64,000 nucleotides of DNA from an uncultured SAR116 cluster alpha proteobacterium (lineage in GTDB: Bacteria > Pseudomonadota > Alphaproteobacteria > Puniceispirillales > Marisalimonadaceae): assembly GCA_902578805.1 (NCBI GenBank), contig CACHEH010000002.1, forward strand, positions 62,001 through 126,000, written 5' to 3'. Numbering within the stretch: the first letter of the stretch is position 1; each line of letters begins with the position of its first letter. Made by a program: the position numbers and the translations under genes. Under the pieces are notes generated by a model. It did no database searches and had not been told where the DNA came from. It saw only the letters and a list, made by a program, of their open reading frames with translations. Of the stretch, positions 29,028-37,406 are shown piece by piece.

Positions 29028-29744
29028 ATGTTATCAAATGAATTAAAAAAAACTTTTTCAAACGCAACTGTAGCAACAATTTGTACTGCTTTATTCAAAA
29101 AAGGACTAAAAAATCAATTTATTCAAGGAGTTTCCCCACTAAATACAAAATTATCAAATATGGTGGGATTAGCTTATACAGTAAGATATATTCCAGCAAG
29201 GGAAGATCTAAATAGTATAGAAGTGTTTCAAAATCCAAAACATCCACAACGTTTAGCTATTGAGGAATGTCCTAAAGATTATGTCTTAATTTTTGATAGC
29301 AGGAAAGATCCAAGAGCAGCATCAGCAGGTGCTATTCTAGTTACAAGATTAATGGTAAGAGGATGTGCAGGTGTAGTGACGGATGGTGGATTTAGAGATT
29401 CAGATGAAATAAAGAATTTGAATATTCCAGCTTACCATAATAGACCATCATCTCCAACTAATCTTACTTTGCACCAAGCTATTGACATAAATATACCTAT
29501 TGGTTGCGGAGATGTTGCAATTTGGCCAAATGATTTAATTGTTGGCGACAAAGAGGGTGTTGTTGTGATACCAAATGAAATAATAAAAGAAATTTCTAAC
29601 GAAGTTAAATCTATGACAATATATGAAGATTATGTAATAGATAAGGTTCAAAAAGGGGCAACAATTAGAGGCTTATATCCATTAACCGATGAAAAAGAAA
29701 AAAAAATATTTGAAAATTGGCTAAGGACTAAAAATGGTGATTAG
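29028..29744 (+). CDS. RraA-like / HMG-aldolase-family protein
   Basis: 238 aa. The RraA/4-hydroxy-4-methyl-2-oxoglutarate aldolase fold is shown by 'VGLAYTVRY', 'DYVLIFDSRKDPRAASAGAILVTRLMVRGCAGVVTDGGFRDSDEI' and 'GDVAIWPNDLIVGDKEGVVVIP'. The 'GGxxD/R' catalytic area (TDGGFRD) with the downstream Asp keeps the residues of the aldolase group. RNase E inhibition is the activity of E. coli RraA only; between two sugar-acid dehydratases (9 bases after one, 18 before the other) an aldolase or decarboxylase acting on a 2-oxo acid is more plausible. Substrate unknown. Confidence 0.8.
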   Translation: MLSNELKKTFSNATVATICTALFKKGLKNQFIQGVSPLNTKLSNMVGLAYTVRYIPAREDLNSIEVFQNPKHPQRLAIEECPKDYVLIFDSRKDPRAASAGAILVTRLMVRGCAGVVTDGGFRDSDEIKNLNIPAYHNRPSSPTNLTLHQAIDINIPIGCGDVAIWPNDLIVGDKEGVVVIPNEIIKEISNEVKSMTIYEDYVIDKVQKGATIRGLYPLTDEKEKKIFENWLRTKNGD

Positions 29745-29762
29745 GTTTTTGACGAGGTTTAT

Positions 29763-31310
29763 ATGGATAAAAAACAAATTAATATAAATGCTTCAAAAGC
29801 AGTGCTCTTAAATGATCTGGATAACATTGTTATTGCAATAAATAATATGAACGCCTATCAATACTTAGAAGATTTTGATATTACATTAGATTCTCCAATA
29901 CTTTCAGGACAAAAAATTGCTAGATTAGATATTTCTAAAGATAGTCCGATTTATAAATATGGTACGATAATAGGTTTTGCAGATACAGATTTATTAAAAG
30001 GCCAAGTTTTAACAAATTCAAATGTTGTGTTTAAAGAATTTGGACGAGAACATGAATATTGCTCGAAGTATGTGCCAACCAGATTTGTAAATTCTTCAAG
30101 TGAAAGAACATTTACAGGTTTTAAAAGATCAGATGGACGCGTAGGCACCAGAAATTTTATTGCAGTTGTGTCAACAGTTAATTGTTCTGCAACTGTTGTA
30201 CATGAAATTGCATCTTATTTTACCCCTGAAAAACTCACTAATTATCCTAATGTAGACGGCGTAGCCGCTTTTAGTCATTCAACTGGATGTGGAATGGAAT
30301 TGTCAGGTGAACCTATGAATTTGTTAAATAGAACTCTAGGTGGGTATATAAGTCATCCAAATGTTGCTTCATCTTTAGTCGTTGGTCTTGGTTGTGAAAG
30401 GTGTCAGGTTGGAGGTTTGTTTTCACACCAAAGACTCTCAGAAAATGAAAATTTAAAAACTTTAGTAATGCAAGAAAATGGTGGCACTACTGCAACAATC
30501 AAAGAAGGAATAAAAATTGTAGAAGGTATGCTAAAAAAGGCTAATGAGATCTTTAGAAAAGAAGTCCCATTATCTAATCTTATGGTAGGTCTTCAGTGTG
30601 GAGGATCAGACGCTTTTTCTTCTATTTCTGCTAATCCTTCCTTAGGGAAAGCTGTTGATATACTTATTAGTCATGGTGGTACTGCTATTTTATCAGAAAC
30701 ACCTGAAATATATGGCGTCGAGAATACTTTAACCGCAAGAGCTGTAAATTCTTCGGTAGCAGAAAAATTATTGGACCGTGTAAATTGGTGGAAGAATGTT
30801 TACGCAGTAGGTCGAGATGTACAAATAAATGGAATAGTTAGCCCAGGAAATCAAAAAGGCGGTCTTGCAAATATTTTAGAAAAATCTCTAGGATCAGCTA
30901 TGAAAGGTGGAACAACAGGTTTAATGGAAGTATATAATTATGCAGATAGAGTCAATGAAAAGGGGTTTGTTTTTATGGACACACCTGGGTTTGATCCTGT
31001 TTCAGCAACTGGTCAGATAGCAGGTGGAGCAAATCTAATAGCATTTACTACAGGTAGAGGTTCATGTTTTGGTGCAAAACCAACTCCTTCAATAAAATTA
31101 GCAACTAATTCTTCTCTTTATAAAAAAATGTATGAAGATATGGATATAAATTGTGGTTTAGTTATTGACGGAGATAAAGATATAGAAGAAATGGGCAAAA
31201 TAATTTTTGAAGAATTTATTTGTTTTGCTTCTGGTAAAAAAACAAAAAGTGAAATTTTAAACCTTGGTCGCCATGAATTTGCGCCTTGGCAAATTGGAAT
31301 AACAGGTTAG
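29763..31310 (+). CDS. UxaA/GarD-family dehydratase (altronate/galactarate type)
   Basis: 515 aa. Two-part architecture of altronate and galactarate dehydratases: an N-terminal SAF-like domain (residues about 10-95) and the large C-terminal catalytic domain. The latter has 'GFKRSDGRVGTRNFIAVVSTVNCSATV', 'FSHSTGCGMELSG', 'VGLGCERCQVGGL', 'VGLQCGGSDAFSSISANPSLGKAVD' and 'FTTGRGSCFGAKPTPSIKLATN'. Enzymes of this family are metal-dependent dehydratases of hexarates or hexonates. It ends the probable three-gene sugar-acid operon, and its stop overlaps the convergent ribbon-helix-helix gene by 4 bases. Full length; both domains are present, unlike split UxaA variants. Confidence 0.88.
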   Translation: MDKKQININASKAVLLNDLDNIVIAINNMNAYQYLEDFDITLDSPILSGQKIARLDISKDSPIYKYGTIIGFADTDLLKGQVLTNSNVVFKEFGREHEYCSKYVPTRFVNSSSERTFTGFKRSDGRVGTRNFIAVVSTVNCSATVVHEIASYFTPEKLTNYPNVDGVAAFSHSTGCGMELSGEPMNLLNRTLGGYISHPNVASSLVVGLGCERCQVGGLFSHQRLSENENLKTLVMQENGGTTATIKEGIKIVEGMLKKANEIFRKEVPLSNLMVGLQCGGSDAFSSISANPSLGKAVDILISHGGTAILSETPEIYGVENTLTARAVNSSVAEKLLDRVNWWKNVYAVGRDVQINGIVSPGNQKGGLANILEKSLGSAMKGGTTGLMEVYNYADRVNEKGFVFMDTPGFDPVSATGQIAGGANLIAFTTGRGSCFGAKPTPSIKLATNSSLYKKMYEDMDINCGLVIDGDKDIEEMGKIIFEEFICFASGKKTKSEILNLGRHEFAPWQIGITG

Positions 31311-31510
31311 TTTTTCATATAAAATTTTAAAAGATAGACTCTTATTGATGAGGCAAGTGAAGTTTTTCTGTTAAGGTCAATTTTAGTAATCAAAGTTTCT
31401 AGGGAACACTTTCGTTCGTTTGAAATAATTTTTAAGGCATCCCAAAATTCTTTTTCTAAAGATAAAGATGTCCTATGTTTATTTATAGTTATAGATTTTT
31501 TTATTAACAT
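31307..31510 (-). CDS. Ribbon-helix-helix (RHH_4-type) DNA-binding protein
   Basis: 67 aa. 'KSITINKHRTSLSLEKEFWDALKIISNERKCSLETLITKID' corresponds to the alphaproteobacterial RHH_4 domain, whose N-terminal strand contacts DNA as a dimer, followed by a short basic tail. It is only 4 bases upstream of the methyltransferase gene's stop codon at 31515 in the same orientation, so it is the last gene of the ispB-XRE-methyltransferase run on the minus strand. Its 3' end overlaps the UxaA-like gene by 4 bases. Targets are unknown; in relatives such proteins stand near core genes with no antitoxin partner, and no toxin is seen here. Confidence 0.8.
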   Translation of the reverse strand: MLIKKSITINKHRTSLSLEKEFWDALKIISNERKCSLETLITKIDLNRKTSLASSIRVYLLKFYMKN

Positions 31511-31514
31511 TTTT

Positions 31515-32849
31515 TTATTTTAATTGAAATAATGCAACTAATTCAACGTGTGCAGAAAATAAAAATTGATCAATTGGTTGCACCCATTTTAATTCATAAT
31601 TACTTCCAATTAATATTTTGGCATCTCGTACAAAAGTTGCAACATTACAAGAGATACTTACTATTATTGACACGTTTGATTTTGCTATATTCAAAAATTG
31701 CAATTTTGCACCTGAACGTGGGGGGTCAACTATTATTGCGTCATATTTTCTGAGTTCATCTAATGTCAAAGGAAAATTTTTTAAATCTCTTACTTTTGTT
31801 TTGACTCTGTTTCCAAAACTTTCTTTTCTAGCGGCAATATCCAGAGATTTTATAGCCTCTTTGTCTATTTCAAAAGCGTGTATTTGATAAGATTCTTTTA
31901 ATAATGGTAAAGTTATCGTACCACTGCCACAAAAAAATTCACAAATCAGTTTTGTTTTTTTATTCTCATTTAATCCCAGCATAACGCTTTCAAGAATCGC
32001 ATTTTCTCCCTCTATAGTCGCTTGAAGAAAGCCACCTGGAGGAGGAAAAGTAATAGAGGAAAAAAATTTGTTAGATAAACTTGATATGTCTGTTGTAAAT
32101 AGAAGTTCGTTGGTATTATCTTTTAATTTTCTATGAAATCTAATAACTGAATTTTTTGAGAGAGCATCAACAAAGATATTTAATTTATGGTAATCTATTT
32201 TATCTATACCACTTATGAGAAGATCTATTCCATTGTCTAGAAGATTTGCGTGAACATCAATTTCGTCACCTACACCAAGAAGTCTGTGTAATGGTTTTTC
32301 TAAATCATGAATAAATCTTTGGAGTTTTGTCTCAATAATAAGACATTCTTCAATTTTTGTAATAAATTTACTACGGTATTCATTAAAACCAATTATTGTA
32401 TTAGACTTATATTTTTTTGCTTTGAATTTAGCATGTCTACGACTTTTTATTGAAGATGTTTTAATTTCTTTGATAATTGTTGTTGGCGATATTTTTAATA
32501 TTGGTAGCGAAATTTTATCAAATTTCCAAGAAGCATAATCTTTAAAATTCCAGTGCTGAAGTAAGCATCCACCACATTGAAAAAAATGTTTACATTTAGG
32601 ATTAACTCTTTTCGGTGATGCTGATTTTATTTCCACCAAATCAGCTTTTATACCTTGAGAAGTGGAAAGAGTTGGTTTAACAACGATTATTTCGTCAGGT
32701 AAAGTAAAAGGGATAAAAAAAGTATAATTATTCACCCTATAATTAATTTCAGTTGTTAAGTTAGATACACCTTCACCCCTAGATCCAATATATTTGATTG
32801 TTAAAAGTTTGTTATCTATATTTTTTTGTAATTTTTCAAACTTACTCAT
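31515..32849 (-). CDS. Class I SAM-dependent RNA m5U methyltransferase (RlmD/TrmA-type)
   Basis: 444 aa. N-terminal TRAM-like OB segment, then an iron-sulfur cysteine cluster 'CKHFFQCGGCLLQHW' (residues about 82-95), then the methyltransferase domain with 'EFFCGSGTITLPLL', 'DPPRSGAKLQ' and the nucleophilic Cys in 'VSISCNVATF'. The members (RumA/RlmD, RlmC, TrmA, TrmFO-like replacements) make 5-methyluridine in 23S rRNA or tRNA; the Fe-S cluster favours an rRNA enzyme, but the exact position cannot be assigned. The ATG overlaps the XRE gene's stop (ATGA-type, 32846-32849), so translation is probably coupled. Confidence 0.88.
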   Translation of the reverse strand: MSKFEKLQKNIDNKLLTIKYIGSRGEGVSNLTTEINYRVNNYTFFIPFTLPDEIIVVKPTLSTSQGIKADLVEIKSASPKRVNPKCKHFFQCGGCLLQHWNFKDYASWKFDKISLPILKISPTTIIKEIKTSSIKSRRHAKFKAKKYKSNTIIGFNEYRSKFITKIEECLIIETKLQRFIHDLEKPLHRLLGVGDEIDVHANLLDNGIDLLISGIDKIDYHKLNIFVDALSKNSVIRFHRKLKDNTNELLFTTDISSLSNKFFSSITFPPPGGFLQATIEGENAILESVMLGLNENKKTKLICEFFCGSGTITLPLLKESYQIHAFEIDKEAIKSLDIAARKESFGNRVKTKVRDLKNFPLTLDELRKYDAIIVDPPRSGAKLQFLNIAKSNVSIIVSISCNVATFVRDAKILIGSNYELKWVQPIDQFLFSAHVELVALFQLK

Positions 32850-33517
32850 TTTGAAAATATTTTAGAACATTGCCATAAAATTTTACCACTTATATTCAAA
32901 AGATTTGCATTAATTTGGAAAGGAGAAAAATCATTAAAATATGGTTTTACACTTAATTTACTATGACTAAGTTTACTGAATTCAATGGTAGCAAGAAAGT
33001 AATTTTTTTTATCATTTAATAGATAAATATCAGGTTTAACAAATCTTTTTATACTTATATCTACAATAGTAGTTATCTTGCAATCTGATAAGTGAGTTTG
33101 AAAATAATATAAATTTTTTACATCAAAAAAATTTAAGCCAAGCAACAATTTTTTTGAAAATGATATTTGGTTTAAATTATCAACTTTATTTTCTATATTT
33201 CTTAGTATAAAAAATTCTTCTTGCGATGAAAGATTTTTTAACCAATTTGGTATCAATTCATTTACGTTCACATCAAGCAATTCAGCTAACAAATATCTAT
33301 ATTCTTCAGGAAGAACTTTAGGAGTTCCTCTATAGAGATATTGTTGCAAATAAGCGTCATTTTTTTTTATATTTCTTGATAAATCACGAAGATTATAGTT
33401 CTTTTTCTTTATTAAATTTTTAATTTTCTCTCTGACATCGTCGTTTTCACCACTAGTCTTATTATTTACTTCTTCTGAATTAACAATCATCTTATTTAGA
33501 TCTTTCAATACTTTCAT
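32846..33517 (-). CDS. XRE-family HTH protein with degenerate S24-like C-terminus
   Basis: 223 aa from ATG 33517, overlapping the polyprenyl synthase end by 26 bases; an in-frame ATG at 33490 (214 aa) avoids the overlap, and neither has a clear Shine-Dalgarno. Residues about 25-85 are an XRE HTH with the 'LSRNIKKNDAYLQQYLYRGTPKVLPEEYRYLLAELLDV' pattern seen in alphaproteobacterial S24-family regulators encoded in this context. The C-terminal half keeps only the outline of the S24/LexA fold ('DIYLL...ISGKILWQ'); I see neither the Ser-Met-x-Pro-Thr nor the catalytic Lys of the active peptidase. Probably a non-cleaving DNA-binding protein; targets are unknown. Confidence 0.72.
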   Translation of the reverse strand: MKVLKDLNKMIVNSEEVNNKTSGENDDVREKIKNLIKKKNYNLRDLSRNIKKNDAYLQQYLYRGTPKVLPEEYRYLLAELLDVNVNELIPNWLKNLSSQEEFFILRNIENKVDNLNQISFSKKLLLGLNFFDVKNLYYFQTHLSDCKITTIVDISIKRFVKPDIYLLNDKKNYFLATIEFSKLSHSKLSVKPYFNDFSPFQINANLLNISGKILWQCSKIFSK

Positions 33518-34508
33518 TAGCTAAGCCGATTAAGTTATCTTTAATTATTGTATCGGGTAATTTTTCAAGACACTTGATAGATTTAGAAATAAACTCTTCA
33601 GTTCTTTTTTTGCATTCATTAAATATATCATATTTATTAAAGATGTTAATTGCATTTTCAAAATCATTGGGCTCTTGATTTAGTTCTTTTAAAGTCTTTA
33701 TCCAAAACTGCTTTTCTTTTGGATTACTTTTTTGCCAAGCCAAAATAACAGGTAGTGTGGTTTTCCCTAATTTAAAATCATCTCCTAAGTTTTTTCCCAT
33801 TCTATTAGGTGAATTATTAAAATCCATAAGATCATCAACAATTTGAAATGTTAATCCTAGATTGAAACCATACTCGTAAGCAGCATTTTGTTGTTCAACA
33901 TTACCTCCAGCAACAATAACTCCACTTTTACATGAGGCTCCAAACAATTCAGCTGTTTTTTTGCCAATAACTTCAAAGTAATCTCTAACACTAGTTTCTG
34001 GTTTGTTAGCAATTTGTATTTGTTGAAATTCTCCCTGAGTTATTTTGCAAGATGCACTTGCTAAACTTGATAAAGCTTCAATTGAATTAGTTTCCACCAT
34101 AAGTTCGAAAGATTGTGCAAATAAAAAATCTCCAGCTAAAACACTAAATTCGTTACCCCAAATTATATTAGCAGTTTTTTTACCTCTCCTTAAAATTGAT
34201 TCATCTACTACATCATCATGTAACAAAGTAGCCGTGTGAATAAATTCCACTGCCGCAGCTAATAAGATTGGTTTTTTTGAATTATCATTGAATTGAGCTG
34301 CCATAGCTAATGTTAAAAGTGGACGCAATCTTTTACCAGAAGCATTTATAAGGTGTTTTCCAATATCATTAATAAGAGGAATTGACTTATTAAGTCTACT
34401 TATAATTTCCTGATCGACAGCCTTCAGGCTTTGCATTAATGAGTGCCGTAGTTGTAAAATGCTTTTCTCATAATTTTCTGTATTTTGTTCAATCATAGCA
34501 TTTTCCAA
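33492..34508 (-). CDS. ispB: Long-chain polyprenyl diphosphate synthase (octa-/decaprenyl)
   Basis: 338 aa, trans-prenyltransferase making the quinone side chain. First Asp-rich motif LLHDDVVDES (Asp98, Asp99, Asp102), second motif QIVDDLMDF (near residue 225), plus 'GKRLRPLLTLAMA' for allylic diphosphate binding. The residues upstream of the first motif are Glu-Phe-Ile-His, small to medium, which fits a long-chain product; in Alphaproteobacteria the product is commonly decaprenyl for ubiquinone-10, but the chain length is inference. First gene of the minus-strand run ending at the RHH gene, and divergent from the trmN6-like gene. Confidence 0.9.
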   Translation of the reverse strand: MENAMIEQNTENYEKSILQLRHSLMQSLKAVDQEIISRLNKSIPLINDIGKHLINASGKRLRPLLTLAMAAQFNDNSKKPILLAAAVEFIHTATLLHDDVVDESILRRGKKTANIIWGNEFSVLAGDFLFAQSFELMVETNSIEALSSLASASCKITQGEFQQIQIANKPETSVRDYFEVIGKKTAELFGASCKSGVIVAGGNVEQQNAAYEYGFNLGLTFQIVDDLMDFNNSPNRMGKNLGDDFKLGKTTLPVILAWQKSNPKEKQFWIKTLKELNQEPNDFENAINIFNKYDIFNECKKRTEEFISKSIKCLEKLPDTIIKDNLIGLANESIERSK

Positions 34509-34581
34509 AGGTTAACAATTGTATTATAACTTGCTTATTTTATATATAAAACATTTATATAATTTTAATTAAGGAAAATTT

Positions 34582-35331
34582 ATGTTTACCAAAAACTTTA
34601 CTGTTGATAAAATTTTGAAAGGTAAAATACAAATAAAACAGTTGAAAAAAGGGTTTAGATATGGATTTGATGCAGTTTTTTTAGCAGCATTTGTTAATGG
34701 TTATTTAAAAAAATTAAAGAAAAAAAAAATTTCATTGGCAGATGTTGGGTCTGGTGTGGGTACAATTAGCCTAATTATAGCTTATCTAAATGATAAAATT
34801 AAAATTACGGCTATTGAAAATAATGATATTTACTTAGAAATTGCAAATGAAAATATTTTAAGAAATAATTTTCAAAAAAAAATTAATTTAATGCAAGGTG
34901 ATATATTTAATATTGATAATGATTTAATGAATAGATTTGATATTGTAGTAACTAATCCACCATTTTATGATCAACAACAAAAAAAATCAGAAAATGAACT
35001 TGATAATTATGCTAAAAGAATAATCAATTATGAAAGTTGGATTGAAAACTCAGTTAAATTACTAAAAGATAAAGGTATAATTTTCCTGATTATTCCAACA
35101 CAACTTCTTGAAAAATCATTGAAATTTCTTGGTACAAAAACTGGATCTTTCAAAATTTTTCCTATTTGGCCTAATCAAAAAAAGTCTTCTAAGCGATTGA
35201 TACTTATAGCTAAGAAAGGTGGTGCCAGTCCTACTGAATTGATGTTTGGAGTAAGATTATTGAACAATAAGGGAAAAGTAACGAAAAAGGCAAGAACATT
35301 TAGTAACAATGGCATTTTTAATTTTTTATAA
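34582..35331 (+). CDS. tRNA1(Val) adenine-37 N6-methyltransferase-like (TrmN6/YfiC)
   Basis: 249 aa. Rossmann methyltransferase with motif I 'LADVGSGVGTISLIIAY' and the adenine-N6 catalytic motif TNPPF (in 'DIVVTNPPFYDQQ'). The early 'GFRYGFDAVFLAAFV' block is typical of YfiC/TrmN6, and the alphaproteobacterial order (polyprenyl synthase, then this methyltransferase, then an S49 peptidase and glyQS) matches. Substrate A37 of tRNA-Val is the E. coli precedent. It contains an in-frame A10 run at 34720-34729. An AAGGAAAAT lies 5 bases before the ATG. Confidence 0.85.
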   Translation: MFTKNFTVDKILKGKIQIKQLKKGFRYGFDAVFLAAFVNGYLKKLKKKKISLADVGSGVGTISLIIAYLNDKIKITAIENNDIYLEIANENILRNNFQKKINLMQGDIFNIDNDLMNRFDIVVTNPPFYDQQQKKSENELDNYAKRIINYESWIENSVKLLKDKGIIFLIIPTQLLEKSLKFLGTKTGSFKIFPIWPNQKKSSKRLILIAKKGGASPTELMFGVRLLNNKGKVTKKARTFSNNGIFNFL

Positions 35332-35413
35332 ACAATTTATTTAAGAAATTAAATAAATGTTGTATTAATCTAAAAATTAAAAAATAACAAAATTGACAAG
35401 TATAGGAGTTTAA

Positions 35414-36223
35414 ATGAGTTTTCTTTCTTTTTTTAGAAAGTCACAAAACGTTTCATCTATATCATTAAGTGGAATAATTGCTCCAAATATGGGTAGAAGA
35501 AAAGGGTTAAATTTGTATGAACTTGATAAAGTTATTGAGCAAGCTTTTTCAGTTAGAAATTTGAAAGCTGTTGTTTTGCAGATAAACTCTCCAGGTGGGT
35601 CGCCCGTTCAATCTGAAATGATATCTAAGCGTATAAGAGATTTATCTGAAGATAAAAATATACCTGTATTAGCATTTGTTGAGGATGTAGCTGCCTCTGG
35701 TGGTTATTGGCTTGCGTGTGCAGCTGATGAGATTTTTGCAAGTAAGGCATCAATAATTGGATCAATTGGTGTTGTCTCATCTGGCTTTGGTTTTGATAAA
35801 GCTATCAAAAAAATTGGAGTTGATCGCCGTCTTTACACATCTGGTGAAAATAAAGCAATTTTGGATCCATTTTTACCTGAAAATAAAGATGATATTAAAA
35901 GGTTAAAAGATATACAAAAAGAATTACATAATCAGTTTATATCATTTGTAAAATCAAGACGTGGAAGTAAAATAACAAATAAAAACAAAGATTTATTCAC
36001 AGGGGCTTTTTGGTCAGGCGAAAAAAGCCTTGAACTAGGATTAATAGACGATTATGGAGAAATGAAATCTGTATTAAAACAGAGGTTCGGTGAAAACGTA
36101 AAAATTAGAGAGTTCGCACCCAAGAAAAAACTTTTTGGTTTTAGTAATTTATTTTCAGGGGCTTTAGATATTTTTATAAATAAAATTGAAGAAAGAATTA
36201 GTTTTAAAAAATTTGGATTATAA
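35414..36223 (+). CDS. S49-family (SppA-like) serine peptidase
   Basis: 269 aa, single-domain S49 peptidase. Nucleophile Ser95 in 'VAASGGYWLACAADEI' and general base Lys147 in 'TSGENKAILDPF' are both in place, so it should be active. It is about half the size of E. coli SppA and lacks an obvious N-terminal membrane anchor, resembling the SohB/archaeal-like single-domain forms. Likely role is degradation of signal peptides or membrane-protein fragments. AGGAG lies 6 bases before the ATG. The small zinc-ribbon gene starts 1 base after its stop. Confidence 0.88.
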   Translation: MSFLSFFRKSQNVSSISLSGIIAPNMGRRKGLNLYELDKVIEQAFSVRNLKAVVLQINSPGGSPVQSEMISKRIRDLSEDKNIPVLAFVEDVAASGGYWLACAADEIFASKASIIGSIGVVSSGFGFDKAIKKIGVDRRLYTSGENKAILDPFLPENKDDIKRLKDIQKELHNQFISFVKSRRGSKITNKNKDLFTGAFWSGEKSLELGLIDDYGEMKSVLKQRFGENVKIREFAPKKKLFGFSNLFSGALDIFINKIEERISFKKFGL

Positions 36224-36224
36224 A

Positions 36225-36449
36225 ATGATGCTTTCAGTAGGTAAAATTTTTTGGCTTATTATAATATTAATTGCAGTCTGGTATTTATTTAAAATAATTG
36301 AAAAAAGAAAACTTAACACAGACAAAAACAATCCAAAAAAACAAAATGACCATATAAATAAAAAAAATCTAGATGCATTTAAATGTGATGTTTGTGGATT
36401 GTGGAGTACTGGAAAAAAGTGTAATAACAAAGAGTGTATTAATTCTTAA
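36225..36449 (+). CDS. Small membrane protein with C-terminal four-cysteine cluster
   Basis: 74 aa from the ATG at 36225, directly after the S49 peptidase stop (36221-36223); a longer in-frame reading from 36186 overlaps the peptidase and its first 13 residues look like out-of-frame coding. A single hydrophobic segment (residues about 7-24) is followed by a Lys/Asn-rich linker and 'CDVCGLWSTGKKCNNKEC', i.e. two Cys-x2-Cys / Cys-x4-Cys pairs that could hold zinc. The layout resembles the PP0621-type small proteins often found before glyQ, but similarity is too short to name it. Function unknown. Confidence 0.65.
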   Translation: MMLSVGKIFWLIIILIAVWYLFKIIEKRKLNTDKNNPKKQNDHINKKNLDAFKCDVCGLWSTGKKCNNKECINS

Positions 36450-36518
36450 TAAATAAAAAATTTATCTTCAAAGCTTTAGGTCTTTAATATTATAATTAGC
36501 TTAAAATAAATAAATCAT

Positions 36519-37406
36519 ATGAGTGTAAATAATTCGTTTCAAAAAATTATTACTAGCCTTCAATCATTTTGGATTGACCAAGGTTGTGTTTTATTACAAC
36601 CATATGATTTAGAAGTAGGAGCAGGTACATTCCATCCAGCAACAGTGCTTCGAGTTTTGGGTCCAGATCCAATTTGGAAAGCAGCATATGTTCAACCTTG
36701 CCGAAGACCAACTGATGGAAGATATGGAGAAAATCCTAATAGACTTCAGCACTATTACCAATTTCAGGTCATTATTCAACCATCTCCTGAAGATATACAA
36801 AATTTATATTTAGAGAGTTTAAAATTCATTGGCCTTAATCCTAAAGATCATGACATTAGATTTGTAGAAGATGACTGGGAAAGTCCAACTCTGGGTGCCT
36901 CGGGGTTAGGGTGGGAAATTTGGTGTGATGGAATGGAAATAAGTCAATTTACGTACTTCCAACAGGTAGGTGGTATTGAGGTAAAACCTGTTGCAAGTGA
37001 AATTACTTATGGCCTTGAAAGATTAGCTATGTTTATTCAAAAAATTGAAAATGTTTATGATTTAGATTGGGATGGTATAGATAAAAAAAAGGGTGGTAAA
37101 ACATACGGTGATATTTTTTCACAACAAGAAAAAGAATTTTCTGAATATAATTTTGAAAAATCTCAGACATCTTTTTTATTTAAGCAATTCAATGATGCTG
37201 AAACTGAGTGCAAAAATTTATTGGATGATAAGAAAAACTTTTTAGCGCTACCTGCATATCATCAATGTATTAAAGCAAGTCATATTTTCAATTTATTAGA
37301 TGCAAGAGGCGTTATTTCTGTTTCAGAGAGACAATCATACATCTTAAGAGTTAGAAATATGGCTAGATCTTCTTGTCTTGCTTGGATGGGTAAATTAAAT
37401 GAATAA
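36519..37406 (+). CDS. glyQ: Glycyl-tRNA synthetase alpha subunit
   Basis: 295 aa, full length. Catalytic subunit of the bacterial alpha2beta2 GlyRS, charging tRNA-Gly. '[38 protein letters not shown]' region (class II motif area), '[35 protein letters not shown]' and '[12 protein letters not shown]' are distinctive. It overlaps glyS by 8 bases, indicating translational coupling, and follows the small zinc-ribbon gene by 69 bases. Confidence 0.97.
   Translation: MSVNNSFQKIITSLQSFWIDQGCVLLQPYDLEVGAGTFHPATVLRVLGPDPIWKAAYVQPCRRPTDGRYGENPNRLQHYYQFQVIIQPSPEDIQNLYLESLKFIGLNPKDHDIRFVEDDWESPTLGASGLGWEIWCDGMEISQFTYFQQVGGIEVKPVASEITYGLERLAMFIQKIENVYDLDWDGIDKKKGGKTYGDIFSQQEKEFSEYNFEKSQTSFLFKQFNDAETECKNLLDDKKNFLALPAYHQCIKASHIFNLLDARGVISVSERQSYILRVRNMARSSCLAWMGKLNE

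Noticed and set aside
35393-35398. TTGACA as promoter for the S49 peptidase gene
   Set aside because: It is only 15 bases before the start codon, leaving no room for a spacer, a -10 and a leader.
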